A stretch of 57,757 nt of DNA. Source: Solirubrobacterales bacterium. Lineage in GTDB: Bacteria > Actinomycetota > Thermoleophilia > Solirubrobacterales > Solirubrobacteraceae. The notes under the pieces were generated by a model. It had not been told where the DNA came from and did not search any database. It was given only the letters and a program-made list of their open reading frames with translations. Both the position numbers and the translations under genes were made by a program. Position 1 is the first letter of the stretch. The number at the start of each line of letters is the position of its first letter. Shown in pieces: positions 23,376 through 31,839 of the stretch. The DNA lies in assembly GCA_019240115.1 (NCBI GenBank), contig JAFAYV010000039.1:1-57757 (forward strand), written 5' to 3'.

Positions 23376-23395
23376 CTTCACCTAGTATAGCGTCG
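23376..23395 (-). promoter_or_regulatory. Upstream motif shared by cysM and moeZ (moeZ copy), with TATACT
   Basis: This block contains CGCTATACT and matches the cysM block at 15 of 20 positions. TATACT would give a transcript with a ~40-nt leader carrying the GAGGTG ribosome site of moeZ. Confidence 0.45.
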
Positions 23396-23403
23396 CGCGG
23401 CTC

Positions 23404-23409
23404 TACGCT
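23404..23409 (+). promoter_or_regulatory. -10-like TACGCT of the thioredoxin-fold gene
   Basis: TACGCT ends 8 nt before the GTG at 23418 in the divergent gap with moeZ. Confidence 0.4.
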
Positions 23410-23417
23410 CCGAGGAC

Positions 23418-24170
23418 GTGCGCGCCCCCGTCGACCACATCTACGCGCCCGCGTTCCCGCCCCGGCGGCGCTGGATCAACGTCGCGACGCTGCGCTCCGA
23501 CCAGCTGTGCGGGCGGCCGGCGCTGATCGAGTTCTGGGACTTCTGCCGCTGCAACTCGCTGCGCACGCTGCCGTATCTGCGGGCCTGGCACGAACGCTAC
23601 CGCGACGACGGTCTGCGGGTCATCGGCGTGCACGCGTCGGGGTTTGCGCCCTCGGCCGATCCCGACGCGGTCGCGGCCGCCGTGCAGCGGCTGGGCATCG
23701 ACTACCCGGTGGTCGTCGACTCAGAGCTCGAGATCTGGCGCGACTACGGCAACCTCGGCTGGCCGGCGCGATACCTGTTCGACGGCGAGAGCCGGCTGTT
23801 CGAGTACCACTACGGCGAGGGCGCCTACGGCGAGACCGAGGCGGCGATCCAGGAGCTGCTCGGCGTCTCGCGGCCCCTCGTCGCGCCGCTGCGGCCCGAG
23901 GACGAGCCCGGCGCGCAGCTCGTGCCCCAGACCGAGGACGTCGCCGGGCCCTACAGCGGGCCCTACGAGGCCGGCGCGGTGTGGGCGGTGCTCGACGGCC
24001 ATGGCACCGTGCGCGCCAACGGCCGCGAGCTCGCCGTCGACGGCCCCGGCGCCTACGAGCTCGTCTCGCACCCGGTCAGCACGGTCGGCGAGCTCGCGCT
24101 GAGGCTCTCCGACGACGTCAGCTGCCACGCGGTGTGCTTCTCCCCGGGCCTGGCGGATCGAGCAGGTTGA
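23418..24170 (+). CDS. Thioredoxin/TlpA-DipZ-like protein with rearranged cysteines
   Basis: A 250-residue protein. The N-terminal ~140 residues match the TlpA/DipZ thioredoxin fold: LIEFWDFCRCNSLRTLPYLR, YRDDGLRVIGVHASGF, DSELEIWRDYGNLGWPARYL and FDGESRLFEYHYGEGAY. The C-terminal part (WAVLDGHGTVRANGRELAVD) resembles the extra domain of DipZ-type proteins. Homologues normally have C-I/V-N-C just before LRTLPYL; here Cys43 and Cys45 form a C-x-C and Ser47 stands at the resolving position. No signal peptide or membrane helix is visible. Redox function is therefore uncertain. The 3' end overlaps the convergent phosphoesterase gene by 53 bp. Confidence 0.75.
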   Translation: MRAPVDHIYAPAFPPRRRWINVATLRSDQLCGRPALIEFWDFCRCNSLRTLPYLRAWHERYRDDGLRVIGVHASGFAPSADPDAVAAAVQRLGIDYPVVVDSELEIWRDYGNLGWPARYLFDGESRLFEYHYGEGAYGETEAAIQELLGVSRPLVAPLRPEDEPGAQLVPQTEDVAGPYSGPYEAGAVWAVLDGHGTVRANGRELAVDGPGAYELVSHPVSTVGELALRLSDDVSCHAVCFSPGLADRAG

Positions 24171-25227
24171 CGAGCGCCGGCGGACTCTCCTCCCCCACGA
24201 TCGCCGCGAACCCCGGCCGGTAGGGGCTTGATCCGGGCTCGACGCCGGCGAACGCCGGATCGCGGACCCAGCAGCCGCAGTTGGTCAGCATCGTGCCGAC
24301 GCGCCACTCCCCGAGGTCGTCGCCGGGCAGCGGGCCCGCGCGATGAGTGTGGCCGACGATGACGTGGGCGGCGACGACCCCGAGCCGGGAGACGACCTCG
24401 CCGATGGCCTGCAGCCGTGCCCGACGCAGCGCGTCGGGCGACAGGTCGGCGCTGAGAGGCCCGAGCCCGAGTGCCCGCAGGATCGCGACGATCGCCGGGA
24501 AGGCGGCCGCCACCGCCCGGCGGCGGGGGCCGCGCCGCCCGCCGGCTCCCGCGAGCGCGCGCCACGCGCTCGCCGAGGCTCCCGCCGTCCCGGATCGCCG
24601 CGGCGCCGCGTCGGCTTGCGCGAGCGCGTCCATCCACGCGTACATCGGGCCGAGCACCGCCTCGTAGTCCTCGGCCCGGCGCGGTCCCGCCGGCGCCGGC
24701 GCGGCGATCCGCGCCATCGCCCCGGCGCCGAGCCGTTCGAGCATCGGGACCGTGCAGTGGCGGTCGGAGTAGTGCCCGTGCATCGCGTAGACGTCGGGAC
24801 GCAGCCAGGAGCCCGGATAGGCCACCTCGACCTCGGCACCCCCCTGCCCCAGCCACTCGACGATCCGCGCCAGCGGCTCGTCGTCGCGGGCCTCGGCGGC
24901 GGTCTGCAGGCCGAGCGGCGGAGGCGGCGCGTCGCGCCCCCGCCGGTTCAGCCACGGCGCGAGCAGGCCGTGGTCGTGGTTGCCGGGCACGAGCGTCACC
25001 CGCGCGCCGGTCGCGAGCCCCGTCCCGAGCGCGCGCAGCGTCGGCGCCGCCGCGGCGAGCGCGTCCCGCGCCGGGCCCTGGCGCAACTCGATCACGTCCC
25101 CGAGCAGGACGAGGCGGTCGGCGCCCGTGAGCGCGGCGACGAGCCGCTCGCGGTTTGCCGGGACGCGCAGGACGTCGAGCTCACCGCGCGCGCCGAGATG
25201 CAGGTCGGAGACGACGAGCGTGCGCAC
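24118..25227 (-). CDS. Calcineurin-like metallophosphoesterase
   Basis: A 369-residue protein with the full set of dimetal motifs: VVSDLHLGARGE near the N-terminus, LVLLGDVIELRQG, LVPGNHDHGLLAPWL, YAMHGHYSDRH and VIVGHTHRAGPL. A central, largely helical insert of about 100 residues contains an Arg-rich run (GRRGPRRRAVAAAF). It starts with GTG 25227, 25 bp after ispH, so the two are probably co-transcribed. The substrate is unknown; members include UDP-diacylglucosamine hydrolases, phosphodiesterases and protein phosphatases. The last 53 bp lie antisense to the end of the thioredoxin-fold gene. Confidence 0.88.
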   Translation of the reverse strand: MRTLVVSDLHLGARGELDVLRVPANRERLVAALTGADRLVLLGDVIELRQGPARDALAAAAPTLRALGTGLATGARVTLVPGNHDHGLLAPWLNRRGRDAPPPPLGLQTAAEARDDEPLARIVEWLGQGGAEVEVAYPGSWLRPDVYAMHGHYSDRHCTVPMLERLGAGAMARIAAPAPAGPRRAEDYEAVLGPMYAWMDALAQADAAPRRSGTAGASASAWRALAGAGGRRGPRRRAVAAAFPAIVAILRALGLGPLSADLSPDALRRARLQAIGEVVSRLGVVAAHVIVGHTHRAGPLPGDDLGEWRVGTMLTNCGCWVRDPAFAGVEPGSSPYRPGFAAIVGEESPPALVNLLDPPGPGRSTPRGS

Positions 25228-25252
25228 GCGGTCGGTGCCCGACGGCGACGGC

Positions 25253-26203
25253 TCAGGCGGCCAGGGCCTGACGGATCGCCTTCGGAAGCATGAACCGCAC
25301 GTCCTCGGAGACGACCTCGAGCTCGCGGACCTCCCCGGCGCCGCGGGCCTGGAAATAGGCGACGAGGCGCTGCACGAGCTCCTCGGGGGCGCTCGCGCCC
25401 GAGGTGATCCCGACGACGCGCTTGCCGTGCAGCCACTCCTCGCGCACCTGGGTCTCGTTGTCGATCAGGTGCGACTCGGCCCCGTGCTCGCGGGCCACCT
25501 CGACGAGGCGGTTGGAGTTCGACGAGTTGCCCGAGCCGATGACGAGGACGAGATCGGCCTGGAGCGCGAGCTGCTTGACCGCGGCCTGACGGTTGGTCGT
25601 CGCGTAGCAGATGTCGTCGGTGCGGGGACCCGTGATCGCGGGGAAACGCTCGCGCAGGCGGGCGATGATCGCGCGCGTCTCGTCGACCGACAGGGTCGTC
25701 TGGGAGATGTAGGCGACCTTCGCGGGGTCGCGGACCTCGAGCTCGTCGGCGCCCGCCTCGTCCTCGATGAGCACGATGTGCGACGGGGCCTCCCCCATCG
25801 TGCCCTCGACCTCCTCGTGGCCGGCATGGCCGATGAGCACGATCGTGTAGTCCTCGGCGGCGAACTTCTTGGCCTCGACGTGGACCTTGGTCACGAGCGG
25901 ACAGGTCGCGTCGATCGTGTGCAGCCCGCGACGGTGCGCGGCGGCGTGCACCTGCGGCGAGACGCCGTGGGCCGAGAAGACGACGGTCGAGTCCTCGGGC
26001 ACCTCGTCCTCGGACTCGACGAATACCGCCCCTCGTTCGCGCAGCTGCTCGACGACGTGCTTGTTGTGCACGATCTCCTTGCGGACGTACACGGGCGCGC
26101 CGTAGAGCTCGAGCGCGCGCTCGACGGTCTGCACCGCGCGGTCGACGCCGGCGCAGTACCCGCGCGGAGCGGCGAGCAGGATCGTCTGCGGGCCGGTGGG
26201 CAT
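25253..26203 (-). CDS. ispH: 4-hydroxy-3-methylbut-2-enyl diphosphate reductase
   Basis: Iron-sulfur enzyme of the last step of the MEP isoprenoid pathway, giving IPP and DMAPP. The 316-residue product has the three cluster cysteines: Cys17 in [13 protein letters not shown], Cys101 in [12 protein letters not shown] and Cys199 in [12 protein letters not shown]. Active-site motifs [29 protein letters not shown] and [11 protein letters not shown] are also present. ATG 26203 is chosen over an upstream ATG because the family sequence begins here. A TAGACT box lies exactly 7 nt upstream, suggesting a leaderless mRNA. Confidence 0.96.
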   Translation of the reverse strand: MPTGPQTILLAAPRGYCAGVDRAVQTVERALELYGAPVYVRKEIVHNKHVVEQLRERGAVFVESEDEVPEDSTVVFSAHGVSPQVHAAAHRRGLHTIDATCPLVTKVHVEAKKFAAEDYTIVLIGHAGHEEVEGTMGEAPSHIVLIEDEAGADELEVRDPAKVAYISQTTLSVDETRAIIARLRERFPAITGPRTDDICYATTNRQAAVKQLALQADLVLVIGSGNSSNSNRLVEVAREHGAESHLIDNETQVREEWLHGKRVVGITSGASAPEELVQRLVAYFQARGAGEVRELEVVSEDVRFMLPKAIRQALAA

Positions 26204-26210
26204 AGCCCTG

Positions 26211-26216
26211 AGTCTA
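26211..26216 (-). promoter_or_regulatory. -10-like TAGACT of ispH
   Basis: TAGACT ends 7 nt before the ispH ATG; the spacing and hexamer are identical to the sufT-like gene at 28511-28516. Confidence 0.55.
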
Positions 26217-26325
26217 GTGAGCGGCCCCGCAGGTCCTGCGGCATTCGAGCACTGCCTGACGCCGCCCGCGCGAGCCTGGCGGGTAGGCTTGGACACAGCC
26301 TGCCGTCCGGCCCGGGAGAACCCGC

Positions 26326-28062
26326 GTGCAGCGCCATCTCGACCGCCTCACCTCGATCGACGCGTCCTTCCTGCATCAGGAGGGCGAGGCCACGCATATG
26401 CACATCGGGGCGGTGCTCGTCTTCGACGGTCTCGCCCCCGACTTCGGGCGCTTCGTCGAGCACGTCCACGACCGCCTGCACCTCACCCCGCGCTACCGCC
26501 AGAAGCTCGCGGTGCCGCCGCTGCAGAGCGGACGCCCCGTGTGGGCCGACGACCCCGACTTCACTCTTGACCACCACCTGCGCCACGTGGCTCTGCCCGA
26601 GCCCGGCAGCGAGGAGCAGCTGCTCGCGCTCGCGGCGCAGATCGCCTCTGCGCAGCTCGATCGCGCCAAGCCGCTGTGGGAGTACTGGCTCGTCGAGGGG
26701 CTGACCGGCGACCGGTTCGCGATCATCGGCAAGACCCACCACGCGCTCGTGGACGGCGTCTCGGGGATCGAGCTCGCGTCGGTGCTGTTCGATCTCGAGC
26801 CCGATCCGCCGCCGCGCGAGGAGGCGGTGGCGCCGTGGTCGCCGCGTCGCGAGCCCTCGGCCGCAGGGCTGCTGTTCGCAAGCGCGTGCGAGGCCGCGAC
26901 GACCTCGGCGGGGCTGATGCTGCATGCGCTCGCCGCGGCGGCGCGCCCGGCGACCTCGCTGCGCCGCGCCCGCGACGCCGTCGAGGGCGTCGGGGAGATC
27001 GTCCGGGCGGGGCTGAACCCGGCGCCCCGGACCCCGCTCAACGTCGAGATCGGCCCCCACCGCCGCTACGCGGTCGTCCGCCAGCGACTTGCCGACTACA
27101 AGGCGATCAAGGACCACTACGGCGGCACCGTCAACGACGTCGTCCTCGCCGTCGTCGCCGGCGGGTTGCGCGACTGGCTGCGCGCCCGCGGCGCGGCGAC
27201 CGACGGGCTCGAGCTCCGTGCGCTCATCCCCGTCTCGGTGCGCGCCGAGCACCAGCGTCACGCGCTCGGCAACCAGCTGACGGTCATCCGCGGCACGCTG
27301 CCGGTCTCGATCGAGGATCCGGTGGCCCGGCTGCAGTTCGTCCGCCGCTCGATGAACGGCCTGAAGGAGTCCAAGCAAGCCGTGGGCGCGGCGACGCTGG
27401 CCGCGGTCACCAACCTCGCGCCCCCGACGATCCTCGCCCAGGCCTCGCGCCTCAACTTCTCCACGCGCCTGTTCAACCTGCTGGTGACGAACATCCCGGG
27501 CCCTCAACTGCCGCTCTACCTCCTCGGCCGCCCGCTGCAGGATGCGTTTCCGCTCGCCTTCCTGCCCGCCAAGCACGCGCTCGCGGTGGCGATCATGTCC
27601 TACGACGGCGGGCTGGACTACGGGCTGCTCGGCGACTACCACGCGATGGCCGACCTCGACGTCGTCGCCACGGGGATCGAGCGGTCGCTCGTGGAGCTGC
27701 GGGAGGCGGTGGGGGCCGGCGGCGGCGGGGGCAGGCGCGGGTCAGGCGCGCGAGGCGACGACGGGTCGGGCGCGAGCGGGTCGAGCGCGCCGAGCGAGTC
27801 GAGCGCGCCGAGCGAGTCGAGCGCGCCGAGCGGGGCGGGCGCGGGGCGGGAAACCCCGGGGCGCAGGCCCGCCACGAAGGCCGCACGCGGCCGGGCGACC
27901 GCCGCGAAGCGCGAGCCCACCGCGCCGAAGCCTCCCCCGCCGGCCCGTCCGAACGCCAACGGCGACCCCGGATCGATCCTCCCCACCGGGCCGCCGCGCG
28001 CGCAGCGGGGCCCGGCGTCCGACATGCGCCGCCGCGGCCGGCGCCCTCGGGCCGACACCTGA
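26326..28062 (+). CDS. Wax ester synthase / diacylglycerol acyltransferase (WS/DGAT)
   Basis: A 578-residue acyltransferase making triacylglycerols and/or wax esters from acyl-CoA, probably at the inner membrane. The catalytic HHxxxDG is HHALVDG at 138-144. Other family blocks are [62 protein letters not shown] and [19 protein letters not shown]. After the ~460-residue enzyme domain comes a ~115-residue tail, first Gly/Ser-rich with a tandem SSAPSE repeat, then Lys/Ala/Pro/Arg-rich like a DNA- or membrane-binding tail. The start is GTG 26326; a TAGGCT lies about 35 nt upstream. Confidence 0.92.
   Translation: MQRHLDRLTSIDASFLHQEGEATHMHIGAVLVFDGLAPDFGRFVEHVHDRLHLTPRYRQKLAVPPLQSGRPVWADDPDFTLDHHLRHVALPEPGSEEQLLALAAQIASAQLDRAKPLWEYWLVEGLTGDRFAIIGKTHHALVDGVSGIELASVLFDLEPDPPPREEAVAPWSPRREPSAAGLLFASACEAATTSAGLMLHALAAAARPATSLRRARDAVEGVGEIVRAGLNPAPRTPLNVEIGPHRRYAVVRQRLADYKAIKDHYGGTVNDVVLAVVAGGLRDWLRARGAATDGLELRALIPVSVRAEHQRHALGNQLTVIRGTLPVSIEDPVARLQFVRRSMNGLKESKQAVGAATLAAVTNLAPPTILAQASRLNFSTRLFNLLVTNIPGPQLPLYLLGRPLQDAFPLAFLPAKHALAVAIMSYDGGLDYGLLGDYHAMADLDVVATGIERSLVELREAVGAGGGGGRRGSGARGDDGSGASGSSAPSESSAPSESSAPSGAGAGRETPGRRPATKAARGRATAAKREPTAPKPPPPARPNANGDPGSILPTGPPRAQRGPASDMRRRGRRPRADT
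27781..27833 (+). repeat. 18-bp tandem repeat in the WS/DGAT tail
   Basis: Two full and one nearly full copies of an 18-bp unit encode the SSAPSE hexapeptide repeat; length changes would be frame-neutral. Confidence 0.8.
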
Positions 28063-28089
28063 GCGACGCGGGACACCTGAGCGACGCGG
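28054..28089 (+). repeat. 18-bp direct duplication over the WS/DGAT stop codon
   Basis: GACACCTGAGCGACGCGG occurs twice in tandem (28054-28071, 28072-28089). The TGA stop (28060-28062) is in the first copy. The rest of the gap to 28206 shows nothing. Confidence 0.75.
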
Positions 28090-28206
28090 GACAACATGCC
28101 ACGCGTCGACGCTCACGCAGTCCGCGGGCGTTTCTCGCCGCCGGTGGTCTGAATCGGCAGGGATTCCGGCGTCGATCCGGACCACCCGCGCGCGAGCGCG
28201 CCAGCG

Positions 28207-28503
28207 CTAGAAGCCGAGCGCGAACTTCGCGTCTTCGCTCATCCGCTCCGGTGACCAGGGCGGATCGAACGTCATCGTCGAGGTGACGTCCTGCACGCCG
28301 TCGAGCTCGGACACGAACTCGGTGATCTGCTCGTCGACCTGAGGGCCGATCGGACAGCCGGGCGTGGTCAGCGTGTAGGTGATCGTGACGCTGCCGCCAT
28401 CGACGGTGACGTCGTAGATGAGGCCGAGCTCGACGAAGTCGAGCCCCAGCTCGGGGTCGATGACGTCGCGCAGGGCGTCGGTGACTTCTTCGACGGTTGC
28501 CAT
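28207..28503 (-). CDS. Metal-sulfur cluster assembly factor, SufT/MIP18 (DUF59) family
   Basis: A 98-residue protein that in this family assists Fe-S cluster assembly or transfer. It matches the DUF59 pattern: EEVTDALRDVIDPELGLDFV, ELGLIYDVTVDGG, the reactive-cysteine segment TLTTPGCPIGPQVDEQI and TFDPPWSPERMSEDAKFALG. No other suf genes are adjacent, so this is a stand-alone copy. A TAGACT box lies 7 nt before the ATG, with no ribosome site. It is divergent from the STAS gene. Confidence 0.9.
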   Translation of the reverse strand: MATVEEVTDALRDVIDPELGLDFVELGLIYDVTVDGGSVTITYTLTTPGCPIGPQVDEQITEFVSELDGVQDVTSTMTFDPPWSPERMSEDAKFALGF

Positions 28504-28510
28504 TGCGTGG

Positions 28511-28516
28511 AGTCTA
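28511..28516 (-). promoter_or_regulatory. -10-like TAGACT of the sufT-like gene
   Basis: TAGACT ends 7 nt before the ATG at 28503, the same hexamer and spacing as ispH. Confidence 0.55.
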
Positions 28517-28619
28517 ATCGCCGAGCGTGGAGTCCGATCGCCGAAGCCCGCAGCTTTGCTGCAGGCTTGGCGCCAAAATCTTTGCCCGAATCCTTGTCTG
28601 CGACCGGACGCTCGGCTAG

Positions 28620-28946
28620 GGTGCCCCGATCGTCGACTTCAACGACAAGCCGCCGATCCTGCGCTGCGCGGGAGACGAAGATCGCAGCACCCAGGGATTC
28701 CGGCGACGAGCGCTGACCCGGGCTCTGCGCTCGCAGGCCGACGTGATCGTCGACCTCTCCGAGCTCGCCTTCGCCGACCCGTCGCTGATGCTCGACCTCG
28801 CGATGCTCGCGCGGCGGCTGCGCACCCACGGCCGGATGATCATGCTCCGCGACGCCCAGCCGCAGATCCGTACGCTGATCGAGCTCGTCGGGCTGCACCG
28901 GCTGCCCGGGGTGCTGCTCGAGGGCCCGGCGACCGCCGTCGCCTAG
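28620..28946 (+). CDS. STAS-domain protein (anti-sigma-factor-antagonist-like), start unclear
   Basis: The frame open from 28620 reads APIVDFNDKPPILRCAGDED, then RALTRALRSQADVIVDLSEL, AFADPSLMLDLAMLARRL, MIMLRDAQPQIRTLIELVGL and HRLPGVLLEGPATAVA. This is a complete ~100-residue STAS fold. The phosphorylatable-residue position reads ADPSLM. No ATG, GTG or TTG lies in frame before 28743, which is well inside the domain, and a TAG closes the frame at 28617-28619. An ATC at 28629 follows an AGGG at good spacing and could be a rare start. Otherwise a sequencing error or decay must be invoked. It is probably a regulatory phosphoprotein partner; the cognate kinase is not in the window. Confidence 0.6.
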   Translation, partial: GAPIVDFNDKPPILRCAGDEDRSTQGFRRRALTRALRSQADVIVDLSELAFADPSLMLDLAMLARRLRTHGRMIMLRDAQPQIRTLIELVGLHRLPGVLLEGPATAVA

Positions 28947-28975
28947 CCTGCCGCCGTCCTGGCGTCGGAAAAGCA

Positions 28976-28990
28976 GGAGCCACGGGCTCC
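28976..28990 (+). terminator. GGAGCC/GGCTCC hairpin after the STAS gene
   Basis: A perfect 6-bp stem with a 3-nt loop lies 30 bp after the STAS stop and before the next gene. It may be a weak terminator or part of the next leader. Confidence 0.3.
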
Positions 28991-29060
28991 GAGGGCGAAG
29001 ATGGCTCCGTCCGATCCGTTGCCTACCTTCCCGGCAACCGCATCCCTAACCGGAGCTGCC

Positions 29061-29516
29061 ATGTCTCTCTGCTTCATCGAACCGCAGAACGCCATCCGGG
29101 TGATCGCCGACTCGGTCGGCCGGGAAGCGCGTCGCCAGATCCTCGGCGAGGTCGTGCGCGCGTGGGTGGACGAGATCCCGGAGTCCGAGCTGGAATCGCA
29201 CTATGCCAAGGCGGTCGCCGATCTCGACGAACACGACCTCTCCCTGCTCGCGGCCTGGCACGTCTCGCTCGAGGTGGGCCATCCGCTCCCGAACAAGGAG
29301 TTTCTCGTCAACGTCTTCCCCTCGCTCGGCGAGAACCGCCGCGAGGCGCTGAAGATCGCGGCCGGGTTCCGGGGCGAGGAGGCCTTCGAGGCGGGCGTCG
29401 GCGAGGAGCAGGCGTTCGACACGGTGCTGCCGTGGCTGTCGGATGCGCGGTGCCGGTCACTGGCCTCCGAGTGCCTCGAGCTGTACTGCTGGGATCGCCT
29501 CGGCGTCGAGAACTAG
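29061..29516 (+). CDS. Hypothetical acidic helical protein
   Basis: I do not recognise this 151-residue soluble protein. It is acidic and mostly helical, without signal peptide or membrane segment (IRVIADSVGREARRQILGEV, DLDEHDLSLLAAWHVSLEVG, FPSLGENRREALKIAAGFRG). ATG 29061 is preferred because a GGAG lies 7 nt upstream; an in-frame ATG at 29001 would add 20 residues. It is followed by the convergent GH79-like gene after only 25 bp. Confidence 0.65.
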   Translation: MSLCFIEPQNAIRVIADSVGREARRQILGEVVRAWVDEIPESELESHYAKAVADLDEHDLSLLAAWHVSLEVGHPLPNKEFLVNVFPSLGENRREALKIAAGFRGEEAFEAGVGEEQAFDTVLPWLSDARCRSLASECLELYCWDRLGVEN

Positions 29517-29541
29517 TGCCCTCCCCGCAGACGACGAGCCG

Positions 29542-31110
29542 CTACCCAGCCGGAAACGTGACGAGCGCTGCGCTCGCCGGCGCCAGCCGCAGCGTATAGC
29601 GATCTGCGGAGTCGGCGACGAGCGGCTGCAGCTCGGGCGCCGGCAGGCGGCCGGTGTAGGTCTCGCGGCCGTAGCTGCCCCCGCCGAGGCTGACGTCGGC
29701 GGTCGCGTCGGCGTGCGGGGCCTGGAGGCGCTCGATCGTCGCCTCACCGCCGACGCCGGCGGGGGGGCGCAGGCTGATCGTCTCGCCGCGGAAGCGACTC
29801 TTGTTGATCAGCACCACGCGCGTGCGGCGGTCGGTCCCCCGGGTCGCCCACAGGCTGAGCGACGCGTCGTGGACGACGGGCGGCAGCGTCAGTAGCTGCG
29901 AGCCGCGCGGCGCCGCCGCCGCGAACAGCTGCAGGCCGTAGTAGAGCGGCCGCACCCAGGCGCGCCACCTGCCCTGCGCGCGGCTGAACTGGAACAGCTC
30001 GTAGGGGGAGCTCGGCAGGGTGTGGAGGTTGACGCCGTCGACGCCGACATCGAGGAGCGAGAAGAGCGCGTCGACCGCCCACAACGAGGTTGCGAAGGTG
30101 TCGCTGACCCCGTTGCGACCCCGGCAGGCGACCGAGTTCAGCTCGTCGACGCGCAGCAGCCGGTGGGCGTGGTGGGCGATCGCGATCCAGCGCCCCAGGC
30201 TCGACGCCAGCCCGCTCGTCGCGTACGGCGCGAGCAGATGCGAGAGGGTCGGATACTGGGGATCGCTCGGGGGCACGAAGCAATTGCGCAGCGGATAGCG
30301 GTGCAAGGTCATCGTGCGCACGCGTGGATCGGCGGCCAGGAAGTCCGGGAGCGTCTGCACCCAGGAGCCGGGCCCCGGGGTCGGCCCGACCGCGAGCCCG
30401 GGCCCGGCGAGGCTGACGCCCGACGGCAGCTGCGCGGCGATCGCCCGAAACTCGCTGCGGAAGGCCCGATACCCGAAGCCCGGCGGCCGCGCCGGGTACA
30501 GGCGGCCGCTCGGCGTGCGATACCGGGTCAGCTCGCCGTAGACGTTCGGCTCGTTGCCGATCTCCAGGCCGGCGAGCGTCCGGCGTCCCATCGCCCGCAG
30601 GTAGGCGCGCGCCTGCGCGGCGGCGAGCGCCGGCTCGTCAGCGGCGAGGTTGACCCCGATCGTCATCCGCGCCCCGAGGTCGTGGGCCAGCGCGGCCGTC
30701 GTGGCCATCCAGCTCGGGGTCAGTCCGTAGCCGATGTAGGGCGGTGGCATCCCCTCCGGATAGGCGACGTCGGTGCTGTCGCCGCCGATCCGCAGCCGTG
30801 GCGCCTGTCCGGGGCTGAGGTTGCGGATCAGCTGCTCGAGGACGGGGTTGACGGCGCGAGCGTTCGAGCCCGTGTAGGCGCGCACCGCCTGGAACTCCAT
30901 CGAGAGCCCGAGGAAGCCGTCGGGGACCGGCCGGCCGTCGCCCCCCGGCAGCGCGACCGTCACCGTCCCGGGGCCGGGCTGGATCACGTGCACCACGGCA
31001 GGGGCGGGATCGCGCGTCGGCGCCGACGCGTCGTGCCCCGCGCCGAGCGCCGCGATCGCGACGCCACCCGCGATCACGCCGACCGCCACGACCGCCAGGA
31101 GCCATCGCAT
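29542..31110 (-). CDS. Secreted or membrane-anchored GH79-like glycoside hydrolase
   Basis: A 522-residue (alpha/beta)8 hydrolase resembling GH79 beta-glucuronidases/heparanase-like proteins. The N-terminus is a signal or anchor helix (LLAVVAVGVIAGGVAIAAL) and should place the enzyme outside the cell. The acid/base Glu187 is in LAGLEIGNEPNVYGELT and the nucleophile Glu323 in LLRVDELNSVACRG, the clan A arrangement. PDGFLGLSMEF and RLRIGGDSTDVAYP are typical of the N-terminal barrel. The C-terminal ~140 residues form the beta-sandwich domain. The substrate is unknown; the gene is followed upstream by an unrelated hypothetical. Confidence 0.82.
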   Translation of the reverse strand: MRWLLAVVAVGVIAGGVAIAALGAGHDASAPTRDPAPAVVHVIQPGPGTVTVALPGGDGRPVPDGFLGLSMEFQAVRAYTGSNARAVNPVLEQLIRNLSPGQAPRLRIGGDSTDVAYPEGMPPPYIGYGLTPSWMATTAALAHDLGARMTIGVNLAADEPALAAAQARAYLRAMGRRTLAGLEIGNEPNVYGELTRYRTPSGRLYPARPPGFGYRAFRSEFRAIAAQLPSGVSLAGPGLAVGPTPGPGSWVQTLPDFLAADPRVRTMTLHRYPLRNCFVPPSDPQYPTLSHLLAPYATSGLASSLGRWIAIAHHAHRLLRVDELNSVACRGRNGVSDTFATSLWAVDALFSLLDVGVDGVNLHTLPSSPYELFQFSRAQGRWRAWVRPLYYGLQLFAAAAPRGSQLLTLPPVVHDASLSLWATRGTDRRTRVVLINKSRFRGETISLRPPAGVGGEATIERLQAPHADATADVSLGGGSYGRETYTGRLPAPELQPLVADSADRYTLRLAPASAALVTFPAG

Positions 31111-31128
31111 CGCGGTCGCCCGTCGGGG

Positions 31129-31839
31129 CTAGAAGGTGGCGAGGAGGTAGACGCCCGCGCCTTCGTGCCCACGGCTGTGGCAGCGCAGCGGGATGACCGA
31201 CAGCCGCACCCCGTCGGCGTGCGCGGTCACCGCCGGACCGTCGGCCTCACCCGCGGCGCGGCGGGGGAACTCATGCTCGCCGTCATTGACCCACAGCTCG
31301 AGGCTCGCCCGCTGCGGCGTGCCATCGTCGGCGTAGGTCGTCGACAGGCGCGGGTCGTCGACCGTCAGCCAGGCATCGGCGTCGAACAGCCGGGCACTGA
31401 CCCGGTCGGCGTCGTGATGTGCCACCCCCGACCGCAGGGCGAGCAGCGACACCGCCTCGTCGTCGAAGAATCCGGCGACGCCCCGGGCGCTCAGCGGTCC
31501 GTCGGCCGGCGGATCGGTCACCTGACACCGCGCCCCCGGACAGTCGATCGATCGCTGCTCCCCGCTCACGGTGAGGGTGCCCCGGACGTCGCACAGCTCG
31601 AGCCCGCCCGCCGCTCCGTCGCCGGGGGGCTCGCGCGGGACCACGTCGAGCTGGACTCCGTCGCCCCACAGCCGCCAGACGTGGTTCTCGGTCATGAGTC
31701 GCAGCGCACCGGTGGCCGCCGCAGCACCCGTCGCGGTGCCCCCGAACGCCGCAACGCACGCCTCGGCGCCGACCGCGGCGCCCCACAGCTGACCCTCGGC
31801 GTCGCCGAAGGCGATCGTCCGCAGCGCCGCCCGGCTCAT
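31129..31839 (-). CDS. Hypothetical protein, beta-rich
   Basis: A 236-residue protein I cannot assign. It has no signal peptide. The sequence suggests a two-part beta-rich fold (GQLWGAAVGAEACVAAFGG, LRLMTENHVWRLWGDGVQLD, LWVNDGEHEFPRRAAG) and contains four cysteines, including CPGARC. Its ATG overlaps the fxsA stop in an ATGA (31836-31839), so it is translated together with that membrane protein. It also stands 18 bp upstream of the GH79-like gene on the same strand. All three may be one transcript. Confidence 0.75.
   Translation of the reverse strand: MSRAALRTIAFGDAEGQLWGAAVGAEACVAAFGGTATGAAAATGALRLMTENHVWRLWGDGVQLDVVPREPPGDGAAGGLELCDVRGTLTVSGEQRSIDCPGARCQVTDPPADGPLSARGVAGFFDDEAVSLLALRSGVAHHDADRVSARLFDADAWLTVDDPRLSTTYADDGTPQRASLELWVNDGEHEFPRRAAGEADGPAVTAHADGVRLSVIPLRCHSRGHEGAGVYLLATF

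Noticed and set aside
28947-29060. Possible riboswitch in front of the hypothetical gene at 29061
   Set aside because: Hairpins are present, but I could not match the sequence to the core of any known class (c-di-GMP, ydaO, cobalamin, SAM, TPP, glycine).
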